Assembly: GCF_001975985.1 (NCBI RefSeq)
Contig: NZ_MTQF01000010.1
Location: 186,001 to 250,000, forward strand
DNA from: [Flexibacter] sp. ATCC 35103
GTDB taxonomy: Bacteria; Bacteroidota; Bacteroidia; Flavobacteriales; Flavobacteriaceae
DNA: 64,000 nt
Direction: 5' to 3'
Part shown: piece after piece, positions 25,343 to 34,190 of the stretch
How positions within the stretch are numbered: the stretch's first letter is position 1
How the letters are laid out: each line of letters opens with the position of its first letter
Made by a program: the position numbers and the translations under genes
The notes under the pieces: model-generated
The model's database searches: none
Told to the model about the DNA's origin: nothing
The model's input: only the letters and a program-made list of their open reading frames with translations

Positions 25343-26377
25343 CTAAAAAATTGAATCCCATTTTTTAGAAAGATTATACCATAATTGTCCTTGAGAAACT
25401 TCAAGCGGACAATCGATATTGTTGGTATAAAGTGCTCCGGTTCCCAAACCTTGAGGCATATTTGAATGCTGTAAAAATGTCCATTGTGAAATAGCGTTGA
25501 GCCCGATATTACTCTCTAATGCTGATGTAATCCACCAGCCAATATTGTATTTTTCGGCCAAATCAATCCATTCTTTGGTTCCTCTAAAACCGCCAATAAA
25601 ACTTGGTTTTAGAATGATGTACTGAGGTTTGATTTTTTGCAATAATTTTTCTTTTTCTTCTAACGAGAAAACACCTATCAATTCTTCATCCAGCGCAATA
25701 GGAAATGGGGTTGTTTTACATAAATCTGCCATTTCTAAAACATTCCCTTTTTTAATTGGCTGTTCTATACTATGAAGCTGAAATTTGTTAAGTTGAACAA
25801 GCTTATCTAAAGCTTCGTTTAAAGCAAAAGCGCCATTTGCATCAACCCGAATTTCGATTTGTTCTGCTGAAAAATGACTTCGGATAAAGTGTAATAATTC
25901 TAACTCTTTCTCAAAATCTATCGCACCAATTTTAAGTTTGATACAACTGAAACCATCAGCTAATTTCTCTTCAATTTGCTGTTTCATATAGGCAGCTTCT
26001 CCCATCCAAACCAAACCATTTATAGTAATTGATTTAGAATTGTTTGTAAAATCTGATGGAAACAACACATATGGATCTTTACTTTTTAGTGATAAAAAAG
26101 CCATTTCGATCCCGAATTGTATTGACGGAAATTCAAGTAGCGCTTCCCATAAAGCAGTTTCTCCCAAATGAATATTTTCGCAAGCCCAGTTTAGTTTTTC
26201 TTCATAATCATCCCTGTCATCTGCACTTAAACCACGTAGAATTCCGCACTCTCCTATTCCTTTTTTATTATTTTCTTCAAGAACAATAAACCATGTTTCT
26301 TTTTGCATCATAACCCCTCTGGAAGTTCCTGAAGGGCGCTTAAACTCGAGCATGTATTTGTGGTAAGTTGCTTTCAT
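25343..26377 (-). CDS. menC: o-succinylbenzoate synthase (enolase superfamily)
   Basis: MenC dehydrates SHCHC to o-succinylbenzoate in menaquinone synthesis. The 344-residue protein has the enolase-superfamily residues: the lysine pair in CIKLKIG, metal ligands in VDANG, SIEQP and ALDEEL, and the opposite lysine in IILKPS. Dipeptide epimerases share this fold, so the name rests on context: menA, menB and menD all lie within the next 10 kb on the same strand. A long inverted repeat lies immediately upstream of its start. MenE and MenF are not in the window. Confidence 0.85.
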   Translation of the reverse strand: MKATYHKYMLEFKRPSGTSRGVMMQKETWFIVLEENNKKGIGECGILRGLSADDRDDYEEKLNWACENIHLGETALWEALLEFPSIQFGIEMAFLSLKSKDPYVLFPSDFTNNSKSITINGLVWMGEAAYMKQQIEEKLADGFSCIKLKIGAIDFEKELELLHFIRSHFSAEQIEIRVDANGAFALNEALDKLVQLNKFQLHSIEQPIKKGNVLEMADLCKTTPFPIALDEELIGVFSLEEKEKLLQKIKPQYIILKPSFIGGFRGTKEWIDLAEKYNIGWWITSALESNIGLNAISQWTFLQHSNMPQGLGTGALYTNNIDCPLEVSQGQLWYNLSKKWDSIF

Positions 26378-26390
26378 GATTGTATTTTAA

Positions 26391-26502
26391 ACCATATAAG
26401 TTATATAAGTTCATTTAATCAGATTGTGTAAAATCTTAATGGTTAAAGATTAAGCAAGCTTTATATGATATAGTTTCAATGAACTTATATAACTTATATG
26501 GT
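26391..26502. repeat. MITE-like element with perfect 25-bp inverted arms
   Basis: The left arm is 26391-26415 (beginning ACCATATAAG, ending TTCATT) and the right arm 26478-26502 is its exact reverse complement (AATGAACTTA to TTATATGGT). The inner 62 bases hold a second small inverted motif (TCTTAA...TTAAAGA). The element fills the gap between menC and the TPR gene. No target-site duplication is obvious. It could be a non-autonomous mobile element or a large RNA hairpin. Confidence 0.7.
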
Positions 26503-26508
26503 AAGCCT

Positions 26509-27711
26509 TTAATTGTATAATTTCAAAACTCTTTCAAAGTCTTTTGATGGTAAACCTGCTTTTTCGAAAACGGCAAAGTCTTGTTTTGTTTTATCTTTCC
26601 AGCTTAAATTATCGGTGACGTTTTGAGTCTGATATTTTTTATAGATTGCTTTTGCCTCACTATAATCGTCGCTCACCAAATAAACATGCGCTAAATTTAA
26701 TTTTACCAATAACTCTGTGTCGTCCAGTTTTTCACCTTCTTTAAGAAACTTAATGGCTTTTGCATATTGTTTCGTCAGAATGTAGCAGTATCCAATAGAA
26801 CTGTAATCAATTGCCGTAGCTTTACCATCATTTATGATAGTATTTAGCTTTTGAATCGCTTCATTGTATTTTTGCAATTTTATTAAAGTCGAAGCCTGAG
26901 TTCTCAAATCATTATAAACGTTTTTAGAAATATCTGCATCTTTATAACACGTGTTTCCAAAGTCTTTATATACTTTGTTTTTTTCTATTGGCAATAATTT
27001 TTGGAACTCTGTGTAACGATATTGTTTTATAATTTTATCCAGAATACAAACACAAAAATCATCAGAATTGGCCATTTTTTGAGCCATTGTCGATGTTTTA
27101 CAAAGACTTATAATTTCGTTTTTGTTGTCTTGGTTCCATCCACGGTTTAATTTCGTGTCTACCCAAGGCACAACTTCAAGAACAATTTTTTGATTTAGAA
27201 GCCAGTTTTTGCTGTGAAATCCAAACCATATTGTGCTGATATCCTGACCTAAACACGAAGATTTATCAAGCGACAATCTTTTTGCGTCTTTACTTAATGG
27301 CTCTACCTGTGCATAACAGGATTTATCTGTCTTGCCATCATCGATATATTTTTTTGCAGCATCATTTGAAGTAAAAAGTGCATAAGTACAAGTATCATCT
27401 CCGGAGATTTTTGACATTAAAAAAACGGCTCCGGCAGAACCTTGAGAAATTCCGGTGGGATCCGGAATTGATTTTAGTACAGAAACCAAACTATTCGCCA
27501 TTTGCTGGTTTTCGTCTAATAGTGTGATTCTATAAACGATTTCTGTTGTACCTACGGGCAGGTCTTCGGTTTTTAGTACGATTCGGTCACGGGCTGAAAC
27601 TATAATTTCTTTTGTTGTAGCGCGTTCTTTGTCCCAATAACCATCTTTTTGAGCAAAAGAATGAAATGAAACTGTGATCAAAAAAAATAGTGCAACCTTT
27701 TTTAAATTCAT
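26509..27711 (-). CDS. secreted TPR-containing protein
   Basis: The 400-residue protein has a Sec signal peptide (MNLKKVALFFLITVSFHSFAQ). An N-terminal beta-rich region follows (about 30-200) with several cysteines (DKSCY, DKSSCLG, SLCKTS, DDFCVCILDK), and then a C-terminal array of about three tetratricopeptide-like repeats (LIKLQKYNEAIQKLN..., AIDYSSIGYCYILTKQYAKA, LVKLNLAHVYLVSDDYSEA). TPR modules mediate protein contacts. I do not recognise the N-terminal domain. It is located between the DUF2199 gene and the MITE-like repeat. Confidence 0.8.
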   Translation of the reverse strand: MNLKKVALFFLITVSFHSFAQKDGYWDKERATTKEIIVSARDRIVLKTEDLPVGTTEIVYRITLLDENQQMANSLVSVLKSIPDPTGISQGSAGAVFLMSKISGDDTCTYALFTSNDAAKKYIDDGKTDKSCYAQVEPLSKDAKRLSLDKSSCLGQDISTIWFGFHSKNWLLNQKIVLEVVPWVDTKLNRGWNQDNKNEIISLCKTSTMAQKMANSDDFCVCILDKIIKQYRYTEFQKLLPIEKNKVYKDFGNTCYKDADISKNVYNDLRTQASTLIKLQKYNEAIQKLNTIINDGKATAIDYSSIGYCYILTKQYAKAIKFLKEGEKLDDTELLVKLNLAHVYLVSDDYSEAKAIYKKYQTQNVTDNLSWKDKTKQDFAVFEKAGLPSKDFERVLKLYN

Positions 27712-27751
27712 TTTATAAAATTTAGTTTAAATGTCCATGCAAATTTCAAGC

Positions 27752-28264
27752 CTAATTTTTGAGCATTTGCTGAATTCTTTTTTCAGCCTCTTCTTTTGTA
27801 ATTCCGTTGTAATAATCTTTTACAAATGGATGATCGAAATCTTTATGAGGAAAAATTTCGGGTCTTTCATTACCACTCTTAGTAACTACTGTTGTTGGGA
27901 TACTACCTGAGAATTCATATTGCGAAATATAATTCGAAAGCCACCCAAAATAATTGGTTTCATGATTTTCGTTATCAAAGTTTTCCAGATAATCCTTAAA
28001 ACTTTGTTCGCTTAATGAAACCCAGAAACCATATTCCAGATCTTCACAATGATCGTTAACTTTTTGAAATAAAACAACCCTAACAAATCTAAGAACATGT
28101 TCCGGATGTTTTATTACGCAAAAATCAGAATCGATTACTGCAATATCTTCTTTTTCCTGATCAGACAGATTATGATAACTATTAGGAGAATTATAGGTTA
28201 ATGCGGGCCAGCTTTCGTGTTCCTGACCACAACATTCACAAATGAATTTAATCGTTTCGTTCAT
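27752..28264 (-). CDS. DUF2199-family protein
   Basis: The 170-residue protein begins with a zinc-ribbon-like CECCGQEH segment, followed by WPALTYNSPNSYHNLSDQEK and CVIKHPEHVLRFVRVVLF, which match DUF2199 as I remember it. The family has no assigned function; the paired cysteines suggest a metal site. It is cytoplasmic, with no signal peptide, and precedes the TPR gene (40-bp gap) on the same strand. Confidence 0.8.
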   Translation of the reverse strand: MNETIKFICECCGQEHESWPALTYNSPNSYHNLSDQEKEDIAVIDSDFCVIKHPEHVLRFVRVVLFQKVNDHCEDLEYGFWVSLSEQSFKDYLENFDNENHETNYFGWLSNYISQYEFSGSIPTTVVTKSGNERPEIFPHKDFDHPFVKDYYNGITKEEAEKRIQQMLKN

Positions 28265-28288
28265 CTAATTTTATTATGAATACTAAAA

Positions 28289-28377
28289 TCCCAGCCCCGA
28301 TAGAGGCGGTATCCTTTTTTGAGAGGATTTTTCATCTTCTCAAAAAAGATATAGCCGAAAGCGGGAAATAGCTCCTT
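28289..28377 (+). ncRNA. Flavo-1-like structured RNA element, copy A
   Basis: This is one of three related elements in the window. It opens with CCCCGATAGAGGCGG, has a hairpin CTTTTTTGAGAGG... TTCTCAAAAAAG, then TATAGCCGAAAGCGGG and ends GAAATAGCTCCT. The shared 5' GATAGA and 3' GAAATAGCTCCT blocks agree with my memory of the Flavo-1 RNA motif of Flavobacteria, whose function is unknown. It lies in the DUF2199 / MBL gap, on the strand opposite to both neighbours. Confidence 0.6.
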
Positions 28378-28432
28378 ATGATTTTCAAACTTTTAAAATT
28401 TCGAAATTCTAAAAGCTCTATTGGTATACTAA

Positions 28433-29110
28433 TTAAAGTTCTATTGAATCTCCAATTTCAAGAAGCATTAAATCTTTGCCTTTATCGAAAAATTTACGAA
28501 TTGCATCTTCATGATTGATTTCGATATAACCGAAAGTGTCAAAATGATAGCCCAGGATTTTATCGCATTCGATAAAATCAGAAGCAATAATAGCATCTTC
28601 GACATCCATTGTAAAATTATTTCCGATTGGAAGTATTGCCAAATCTAATTTTGTACGCAACGGAATCAGTTTCATATCATATGTAAGAGCTGTATCGCCG
28701 GCTATGTAAATATTTTTATGCTCGCTTTCGATTACAAAACCGCCAGGATTTCCGCCGTAGCTTCCGTCAGGAAATGAGCTTGAATGAATGGCATTTACAT
28801 ATCTTACTTTTCCGAAATCAAAATTCCAGCTTCCGCCATGATTCATTGGGTGCGCTTTTAGCTCTCTTTGAGCATAATAGCTTGTAATTTCAGCATTTGA
28901 AACTATTACTGCATTGGTACGTTTTGCAATAGCTTCTACATCGAGAACGTGATCGCCATGTGCGTGTGTAAGCAATATATAATCTGCTTTTAATGTGTTT
29001 ATGTCAATTGCCGCAGCTTTTGGATTTCCTGTAATAAATGGATCAACAATAATATGTTTTCCTCCAACTTCAATGCCCAATGACGCGTGTCCGTAAAATG
29101 TGATTTTCAT
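28433..29110 (-). CDS. metallo-beta-lactamase-fold metal-dependent hydrolase (UPF0173, YtkL-like)
   Basis: The 225-residue MBL-fold protein has the dinuclear metal motif THAHGDH (H49, H51, D53, H54), followed by the family residues PMNHGGSW, the IYIAGDTALTYDMK metal Asp and a final GYHFDTFGYIE. It matches UPF0173 hydrolases such as YtkL, whose substrate is not known. It starts 30 bp after menA ends and probably shares its transcript; the link to menaquinone is positional only. Confidence 0.88.
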   Translation of the reverse strand: MKITFYGHASLGIEVGGKHIIVDPFITGNPKAAAIDINTLKADYILLTHAHGDHVLDVEAIAKRTNAVIVSNAEITSYYAQRELKAHPMNHGGSWNFDFGKVRYVNAIHSSSFPDGSYGGNPGGFVIESEHKNIYIAGDTALTYDMKLIPLRTKLDLAILPIGNNFTMDVEDAIIASDFIECDKILGYHFDTFGYIEINHEDAIRKFFDKGKDLMLLEIGDSIEL

Positions 29111-29139
29111 TTTTGTAAAATTTTAAAGTTGAACTTTGT

Positions 29140-30102
29140 TTATCTTCCACCTAAGAAAAGGTTAACAATAATGTCTGAAATCAATGAAATCATACATACT
29201 GTTAATAATATTGAAAGCAAAAATGTGCTAAGTGCCAGTTTTTTTAATTCTGGGTCTAACAGCTTAGGATTTTGATTTTTATAGACGGTAATTAAATGTT
29301 TAGTTAAAGGTATGTAGGCCAATAAAAACAGGTATTGATCGAAATTGTAATCGCTTAAAATTGCAAAAACAACAACCAGAAGCATCGCTGTAATAATCAA
29401 CGTAAAGTGATAAATTTTAGCTTTTGCCCCACCAATTTGAACTACGATTGTATTTTTTCCTGATTTTCTGTCTGATTCTTCATCGCGCATATTATTCAAA
29501 TTCAAAACTCCTACGCTTAGCAAACCAATTGAAATGGCAGGAAGAATCAATAAAGGATCTACTTCTTTAGAATATAAAAAATTAACACCCAATGTACTTA
29601 CAAGTCCGAAGAAGATGAAAACAAATACATCACCAAGCCCTTTATATCCGTAAGCTGAATTTCCTACTGTATAACGAATTGCCGAAGCAATTGCTGCAAC
29701 TCCCAGTAATAAGAAAAAGATTGAATATCCGAAATTAGTTTCGCCAAATGCAAAATAAATTAAGATTATTGCAGATAGTAAAGTAAGCAAAGAGGTTATT
29801 ATTATGGCTTTTTTCATGGCTTGAGGCGTGATAACTCCGCTTTGAATAGCACGCTTTGGTCCTATTCTGTCTTCATTGTCAGTTCCTTTTACACCATCTC
29901 CGTAATCATTTGCAAAATTGGATAAAACCTGCAATCCTAATGTTGTTAATAAGGCAAAACCAAAAATTTTCCAACTAAATACTTCTGTAGGTGTATTAAT
30001 CGCTTCTGTAGGATTTGAAAGCGCGTAAATACTTCCAACTATAATTCCAGAAACTGATAAAGGCAATGTGCGCAATCGTGCGGCTTCAATCCAATGTTTC
30101 AT
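29140..30102 (-). CDS. menA: 1,4-dihydroxy-2-naphthoate octaprenyltransferase
   Basis: MenA, a UbiA-superfamily integral membrane enzyme, attaches the polyprenyl chain to DHNA. The 320-residue protein shows eight to nine predicted helices, the first prenyl-diphosphate motif NFANDYGDGVKGTDNEDR (about 62-79) and the second as NNMRDEESDRKSGKNT. The Arg/Lys-rich IGPKRAI region follows the first motif. It lies downstream of menB (97-bp gap) and upstream of the MBL gene. Confidence 0.93.
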   Translation of the reverse strand: MKHWIEAARLRTLPLSVSGIIVGSIYALSNPTEAINTPTEVFSWKIFGFALLTTLGLQVLSNFANDYGDGVKGTDNEDRIGPKRAIQSGVITPQAMKKAIIITSLLTLLSAIILIYFAFGETNFGYSIFFLLLGVAAIASAIRYTVGNSAYGYKGLGDVFVFIFFGLVSTLGVNFLYSKEVDPLLILPAISIGLLSVGVLNLNNMRDEESDRKSGKNTIVVQIGGAKAKIYHFTLIITAMLLVVVFAILSDYNFDQYLFLLAYIPLTKHLITVYKNQNPKLLDPELKKLALSTFLLSILLTVCMISLISDIIVNLFLGGR

Positions 30103-30140
30103 ATTTTAATTTTAGATTTTAGATTTCTTTAAAAAGTTTT

Positions 30141-30179
30141 CAGTCACAGTTTCAGTTTTAAGTTTCAAGACTGTGACTG
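30141..30179. repeat. inverted repeat between menB and menA
   Basis: The perfect arms CAGTCACAGT (30141-30150) and ACTGTGACTG (30170-30179) are embedded in text like TTTCAGTTT and GAGACTGGAAACT. Related strings (GAGACTGAAAACT near 571-583, TTTTCAGTTTCAG near 50788-50800) occur elsewhere in intergenic DNA. Confidence 0.55.
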
Positions 30180-30199
30180 AGACTGGAAACTATTACTTT

Positions 30200-31033
30200 T
30201 TAAGGTAACCATTTATTTTCACCAAAGTTTGGTTTTCTTTTTTCTAAGAAAGCATTTCTTCCTTCTTTTGCTTCTTCGGTCATGTAGGCTAAACGAGTTG
30301 CTTCACCAGCAAAAACTTGTTGTCCTACCATTCCGTCGTCTGTTAAATTCATGGCGAATTTTAGCATTTTTATAGAGGTTGGTGATTTCTGTAGGATTTC
30401 CTGAGCCCATTCATATGCTGTATCTTCCAGCTCATCATGTGGGATAACGGCATTTACCATTCCCATATCCATAGCTTCCTGAGCAGAATAATTTCTTCCT
30501 AAAAAGAAAATCTCACGTGCTTTTTTCTGACCCACCATTTTTGCCAGATAAGCTGATCCGTAACCTCCGTCGAAACTGGTTACATCTGCATCTGTTTGTT
30601 TAAAAATCGCATGTTCTTTACTTGCCAGAGTCATGTCGCAAACCACATGCAAACTATGTCCGCCACCAACTGCCCAACCCGGAACAACTGCAATAACTAC
30701 TTTTGGCATAAAACGTATTAAACGCTGTACTTCAAGGATATTTAAACGATGCTGACCATCTTCACCAACGTAACCCTGATGTCCGCGCGCATTTTGATCT
30801 CCTCCGCTGCAAAAAGAATATACACCATCTTTTGTAGATGGCCCTTCTGCAGAAAGCAAAACTACTCCTATCGAGGTATCTTCTTGTGCGTCGTAAAAAG
30901 CCTGGTATAATTCTGAAGTTGTTTTAGGACGAAAAGCATTTCTAACATTTGGTCTGTTGAATGCGATTCTTGCAACTCCGTTACATTTTTTATATGTTAT
31001 ATCTTCAAATTCTCTGGCAGTTATCCAATCCAT
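30200..31033 (-). CDS. menB: 1,4-dihydroxy-2-naphthoyl-CoA synthase
   Basis: MenB is a crotonase-fold enzyme that cyclises o-succinylbenzoyl-CoA to DHNA-CoA. The 277-residue protein has FNRPNVRNAFRP, the oxyanion-hole FCSGGDQ, VPGWAVGGGHSLH and the active-site Asp region DVTSFDGGYGSAYLA. The C-terminal ends in ENKWLP. Its length and motifs match MenB and not a generic enoyl-CoA hydratase. The upstream 720-bp gap should hold its promoter. Confidence 0.95.
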   Translation of the reverse strand: MDWITAREFEDITYKKCNGVARIAFNRPNVRNAFRPKTTSELYQAFYDAQEDTSIGVVLLSAEGPSTKDGVYSFCSGGDQNARGHQGYVGEDGQHRLNILEVQRLIRFMPKVVIAVVPGWAVGGGHSLHVVCDMTLASKEHAIFKQTDADVTSFDGGYGSAYLAKMVGQKKAREIFFLGRNYSAQEAMDMGMVNAVIPHDELEDTAYEWAQEILQKSPTSIKMLKFAMNLTDDGMVGQQVFAGEATRLAYMTEEAKEGRNAFLEKRKPNFGENKWLP

Positions 31034-31755
31034 TTCTATTTGTTTAATTTTAAATAATTATAGTGTAAAAATAAAGCATTTTTACATTTTTACCTACTCA
31101 ATTTACTTTAAGTCTGTGAGAAAATGACGCCTAATGTTAACAATTGGTATTATCTTACAAAAAATAACGTTTTTTAACATTAGTTTTAAAAAATTATAAG
31201 TAATTTTACACCCTAGAAATCAATGAGATACATTTTATTTCATAGGATTCAGATTGATTTTCTTTCACTGATTTATTAACCTAAAAAATGATTTTTTTGA
31301 GAAAATTTAAAAAATTTGTCGCTCATTTTTACATGGTTTTTATTCGTAAACCCTTAAATAATGAGCAAATGATTTACTCATTTGTTGAAACTTCGAAAAG
31401 GAAATAGTAACACCTAAGGTTAAATGCTGGAATTGTTTAGTAATTAGTATAAAATTGATTACGAAAAGAGGAAAAAATACTAACTAAAACTTTCCATAAG
31501 TTATTTTATAAACCAATGGATCAGCCGTGAAATTGATGTTTCGCTTTTAATATGAATGTATGAATTGTTTGAAGACATACCGTTTCAAGAAGTAATTTCT
31601 AAAATTTTTAAAGTAGTTATCTCTTGAATGGATTCGAATTTATTTTATTTCTGTTTTTTTTTAATTACAATTTTTTTTAAAACTAGAATAAAAAGGGAAA
31701 GGCTGCTTGTAATGAGCAGCCTTTCCTGTTTTTAAGGAATAATGTAAAGAAACTT
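31034..31755. other. 722-bp intergenic region between menB and cvfB
   Basis: This AT-rich gap has no convincing gene. A 39-codon ORF at 31288-31407 (MIFLRKFKKFVAHFYMV...) has poor support. An inverted repeat CTAATGTTAA / TTAACATTAG lies at 31131-31140 and 31174-31183. The cvfB terminator ends the region near 31700. Flanking genes are both minus, so menB must be promoted from within it. I see no tRNA or known riboswitch. Confidence 0.5.
31696..31733 (-). terminator. intrinsic terminator of cvfB
   Basis: The stem GGAAAGGCTGCT / AGCAGCCTTTCC has a seven-base loop. On the minus strand it is followed by CTTTTT-type sequence 30 bp after the cvfB stop. Confidence 0.75.
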
Positions 31756-32613
31756 TTAGTTTTCCTTTATCAGATAAATTCCGTCGTCTTTAATTTCTAT
31801 AAGTTTGTCTTTGTATAAAGCTCCAATTGCTTTTTTGAAAGTTTTTTTACTCATTTTCAATACCGTTTTGATATCCTCAGGATGCGAAGCGTCATTTAAA
31901 CGTAAAAAACCACGATTGGCTCTTAATTCATCTAATATTTTTTCTGCATTTGGCTCAATACTCTGATAACCTTGCACTTGCAATGCAACATCAATTTTAT
32001 TGTCAGGGCGAATGTTTTTAATAAAACCAATCATTCTGTCTCCGGTTCTGATCGCATCATCATAAACTTCATCTTTGTACAACAATCCTTTGTGTTGCTC
32101 ATTGATGATTACGTTGATTCCTAATTCCGTAATATGCGAAACGATTAAATCTACTTCTTCGCCTTTTTCAACCGTTAGGTTTTCATTGCTTAAAAATTGA
32201 TTTAATTTACTTGAAGCTACCAAACGATTGGTTTTTTCATCCATATAAAGGTAAACTAAGTAACGTTTTCCTTTTTCCATTGGACGCGCTTGTTCTTTAA
32301 ACGGAACAAGAATATCTTTTTCCATTCCCCAGTCCATAAAAGCGCCAACCTGATTGATGTAATTTACTCTTAAAAGGGCAAATTCATTCAATAAGATATA
32401 AGGTTCAAGTGTTGTAGCGACAGGGCGTTGTTCGTGGTCTAAATATACAAAGACGATTAATTCTTCGCCTATTTCAAATTCATTGGGAACGTATTTATTG
32501 GGTAATAATATATCGTGAATTCCTTCCGGATCTTCTTCAGGATTTCCTAAAAATAAACCAACTTTGGTATCACGTAATATGGTAAGGGTATTGTATTTTC
32601 CTATTTCAATCAT
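31756..32613 (-). CDS. CvfB/YitL-family S1 RNA-binding protein
   Basis: The 285-residue protein has repeated OB-fold S1-like domains (about 5-65, 70-135 and 150-215) with the motifs VGLFLGNPEEDPEGIHDILLP and GAFMDWGMEKDILVPF. A C-terminal winged-helix (MSKKTFKKAIGALYKDKLIEI) completes it. This is the CvfB arrangement, a regulator of virulence or RNA handling in Firmicutes; in Bacteroidota its function is unknown. It is monocistronic, with a terminator 30 bp after its stop. Confidence 0.85.
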   Translation of the reverse strand: MIEIGKYNTLTILRDTKVGLFLGNPEEDPEGIHDILLPNKYVPNEFEIGEELIVFVYLDHEQRPVATTLEPYILLNEFALLRVNYINQVGAFMDWGMEKDILVPFKEQARPMEKGKRYLVYLYMDEKTNRLVASSKLNQFLSNENLTVEKGEEVDLIVSHITELGINVIINEQHKGLLYKDEVYDDAIRTGDRMIGFIKNIRPDNKIDVALQVQGYQSIEPNAEKILDELRANRGFLRLNDASHPEDIKTVLKMSKKTFKKAIGALYKDKLIEIKDDGIYLIKEN

Positions 32614-32748
32614 TTCTATAAGGTTCTAAGCTGTAAAATAGCTGAGTTTCTAAAGTGCAAATGTACGAAGTTTGAAAATGGTACGACGAAAAATGTTTTA
32701 GATAAAAATGTATCGTAAGATCTTTTTTCGGTTTCTCTTTTTTTTAAT

Positions 32749-32756
32749 TAAATTTG
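32749..32756 (+). promoter_or_regulatory. -7 element TAAATTTG of the M28 peptidase gene
   Basis: An exact TAnnTTTG, 25 bases before the ATG at 32782. The intergenic space is shared with divergent cvfB. Confidence 0.5.
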
Positions 32757-32781
32757 AGAATCTAAAATTAATTCCAAATCA

Positions 32782-34131
32782 ATGAAAAAGACCATTTTTT
32801 ATTCTGCTTTTATTTTTCTGTTTTGTACACAAATAACCCTTTCTCAAGTTGTTGAAGACCCGGAAATAAAGAAAATGATTACCGAAATTAAGGCTGAAAA
32901 CCTTGAAGCAACAGTTCGTAAATTAGTTTCTTTTGGCACAAGACATACATTGAGCGATACAAAAAGCAAAACAAAAGGTATTGGCGCCGCGCAGCAATGG
33001 GTAAAATCTGAGTTTGATAAATATGCATTAGAATCTAACGGAAGACTAACTTCTGTAATTGATTATTTTACTGTTAAAGCTGATGGAAAGCGTATCAATA
33101 AGGATAGCCAGCTTGGCAATGTAATGGCGACTTTAAAGGGAACAGACCCAAATGATAATCGTGTCCTTATTATAAGCGGACATCTTGATTCGAGAGTTTC
33201 TGATGTAATGAATGTAAAATCAGACGCTCCGGGTGCAAATGACGATGCTTCAGGAGTTGCAGCTGTAATGGAATTAGCAAAGGTAATGAGTAAAAGATCT
33301 TTTCCGGCAACCATTATTTTTGTGGCTGTAGTTGGTGAAGAGCAAGGTCTTATTGGTGCCCGACATCTTGCTGAAACAGCAAAAGAATCAAACTGGAATA
33401 TTATTGCAATGCTAAATAACGATATGATTGGCAATAGTTTGTCAAGTGGAACTAATTTAAGAGACAATACACAAATCAGAATTTTCAGTGAGACAATTCC
33501 GTTTATGGAAACCGAAGATGAAGCAAAAATGCGTAAAGCAACAAGCCGCGATAATGACAGTCCGTCGAGATTACTGGCACGTTATATCAAAACAGTTACA
33601 GAGCAATATGTAGATCAGTTAAAAGTAAAATTGATTTACAGAAATGATCGTTTTTTACGTGGCGGCGATCATACTCCGTTTAGCCAAAATGGTTTTGCAG
33701 CAGTTCGTTATTGTGAAATGAATGAGAATTTTGATCATCAGCATCAGGATTTAAGAACCGAAAACAATATAAAATATGGTGATTTAGTTGAATTTATGGA
33801 TTTTGATTATCTTAGAAAAAATACGTGTTCTAACTTAGCAACTTTGGCAAATCTTGCATGGTCGCCAAAAGCACCAACAAATGTGGGCATTGAGGTTAAA
33901 AATCTTTCTAATTCATCTGCTTTCTCCTGGAATGCTCCGGATGGAAAAGGACAATACGGATATCAGATTTTGATGAGAGAAACATCTTCTTCTCACTGGG
34001 AAAAAACATTTTTTGTAAAGGATACAAAAGCTGAAATACCTTATTCTAAAGACAATTACTTTTTTGCAATACAAACTGTAGATGCATTAGGACATTCAAG
34101 TTTACCGGTTTTTCCGGTACCAATTAGATAA
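32782..34131 (+). CDS. secreted M28-family zinc aminopeptidase with a fibronectin-like C-terminus
   Basis: The 449-residue protein has a signal peptide (MKKTIFYSAFIFLFCTQITLS). The M28 catalytic domain has all five zinc ligands and the general base: GHLDSR, GANDDASG, GEEQGLIG, NNDMIGN and RGGDHTPF. A C-terminal beta domain of about 85 residues (PTNVGIEVKNLSNSSAFSWNAP...) resembles a fibronectin type III module, and the protein ends without a Por-type CTD. It is likely a periplasmic or secreted peptidase that feeds on extracellular peptides. Confidence 0.9.
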   Translation: MKKTIFYSAFIFLFCTQITLSQVVEDPEIKKMITEIKAENLEATVRKLVSFGTRHTLSDTKSKTKGIGAAQQWVKSEFDKYALESNGRLTSVIDYFTVKADGKRINKDSQLGNVMATLKGTDPNDNRVLIISGHLDSRVSDVMNVKSDAPGANDDASGVAAVMELAKVMSKRSFPATIIFVAVVGEEQGLIGARHLAETAKESNWNIIAMLNNDMIGNSLSSGTNLRDNTQIRIFSETIPFMETEDEAKMRKATSRDNDSPSRLLARYIKTVTEQYVDQLKVKLIYRNDRFLRGGDHTPFSQNGFAAVRYCEMNENFDHQHQDLRTENNIKYGDLVEFMDFDYLRKNTCSNLATLANLAWSPKAPTNVGIEVKNLSNSSAFSWNAPDGKGQYGYQILMRETSSSHWEKTFFVKDTKAEIPYSKDNYFFAIQTVDALGHSSLPVFPVPIR

Positions 34132-34143
34132 AATTACTACATA

Positions 34144-34168
34144 AAAAAGCGCCTGATCAGGCGCTTTT
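34144..34168. terminator. bidirectional intrinsic terminator
   Basis: The nearly uninterrupted palindrome AAAAGCGCCTG / CAGGCGCTTTT lies between convergent M28 and DUF2853 genes. Confidence 0.75.
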
Positions 34169-34190
34169 CTTTTTTAATCTTACAAATAGA

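Noticed and set aside
31288-31407. 39-codon ORF in the menB-cvfB gap
   Set aside because: Short, Lys/Phe-rich because of AT-rich DNA, no promoter at a suitable distance and no neighbour support.
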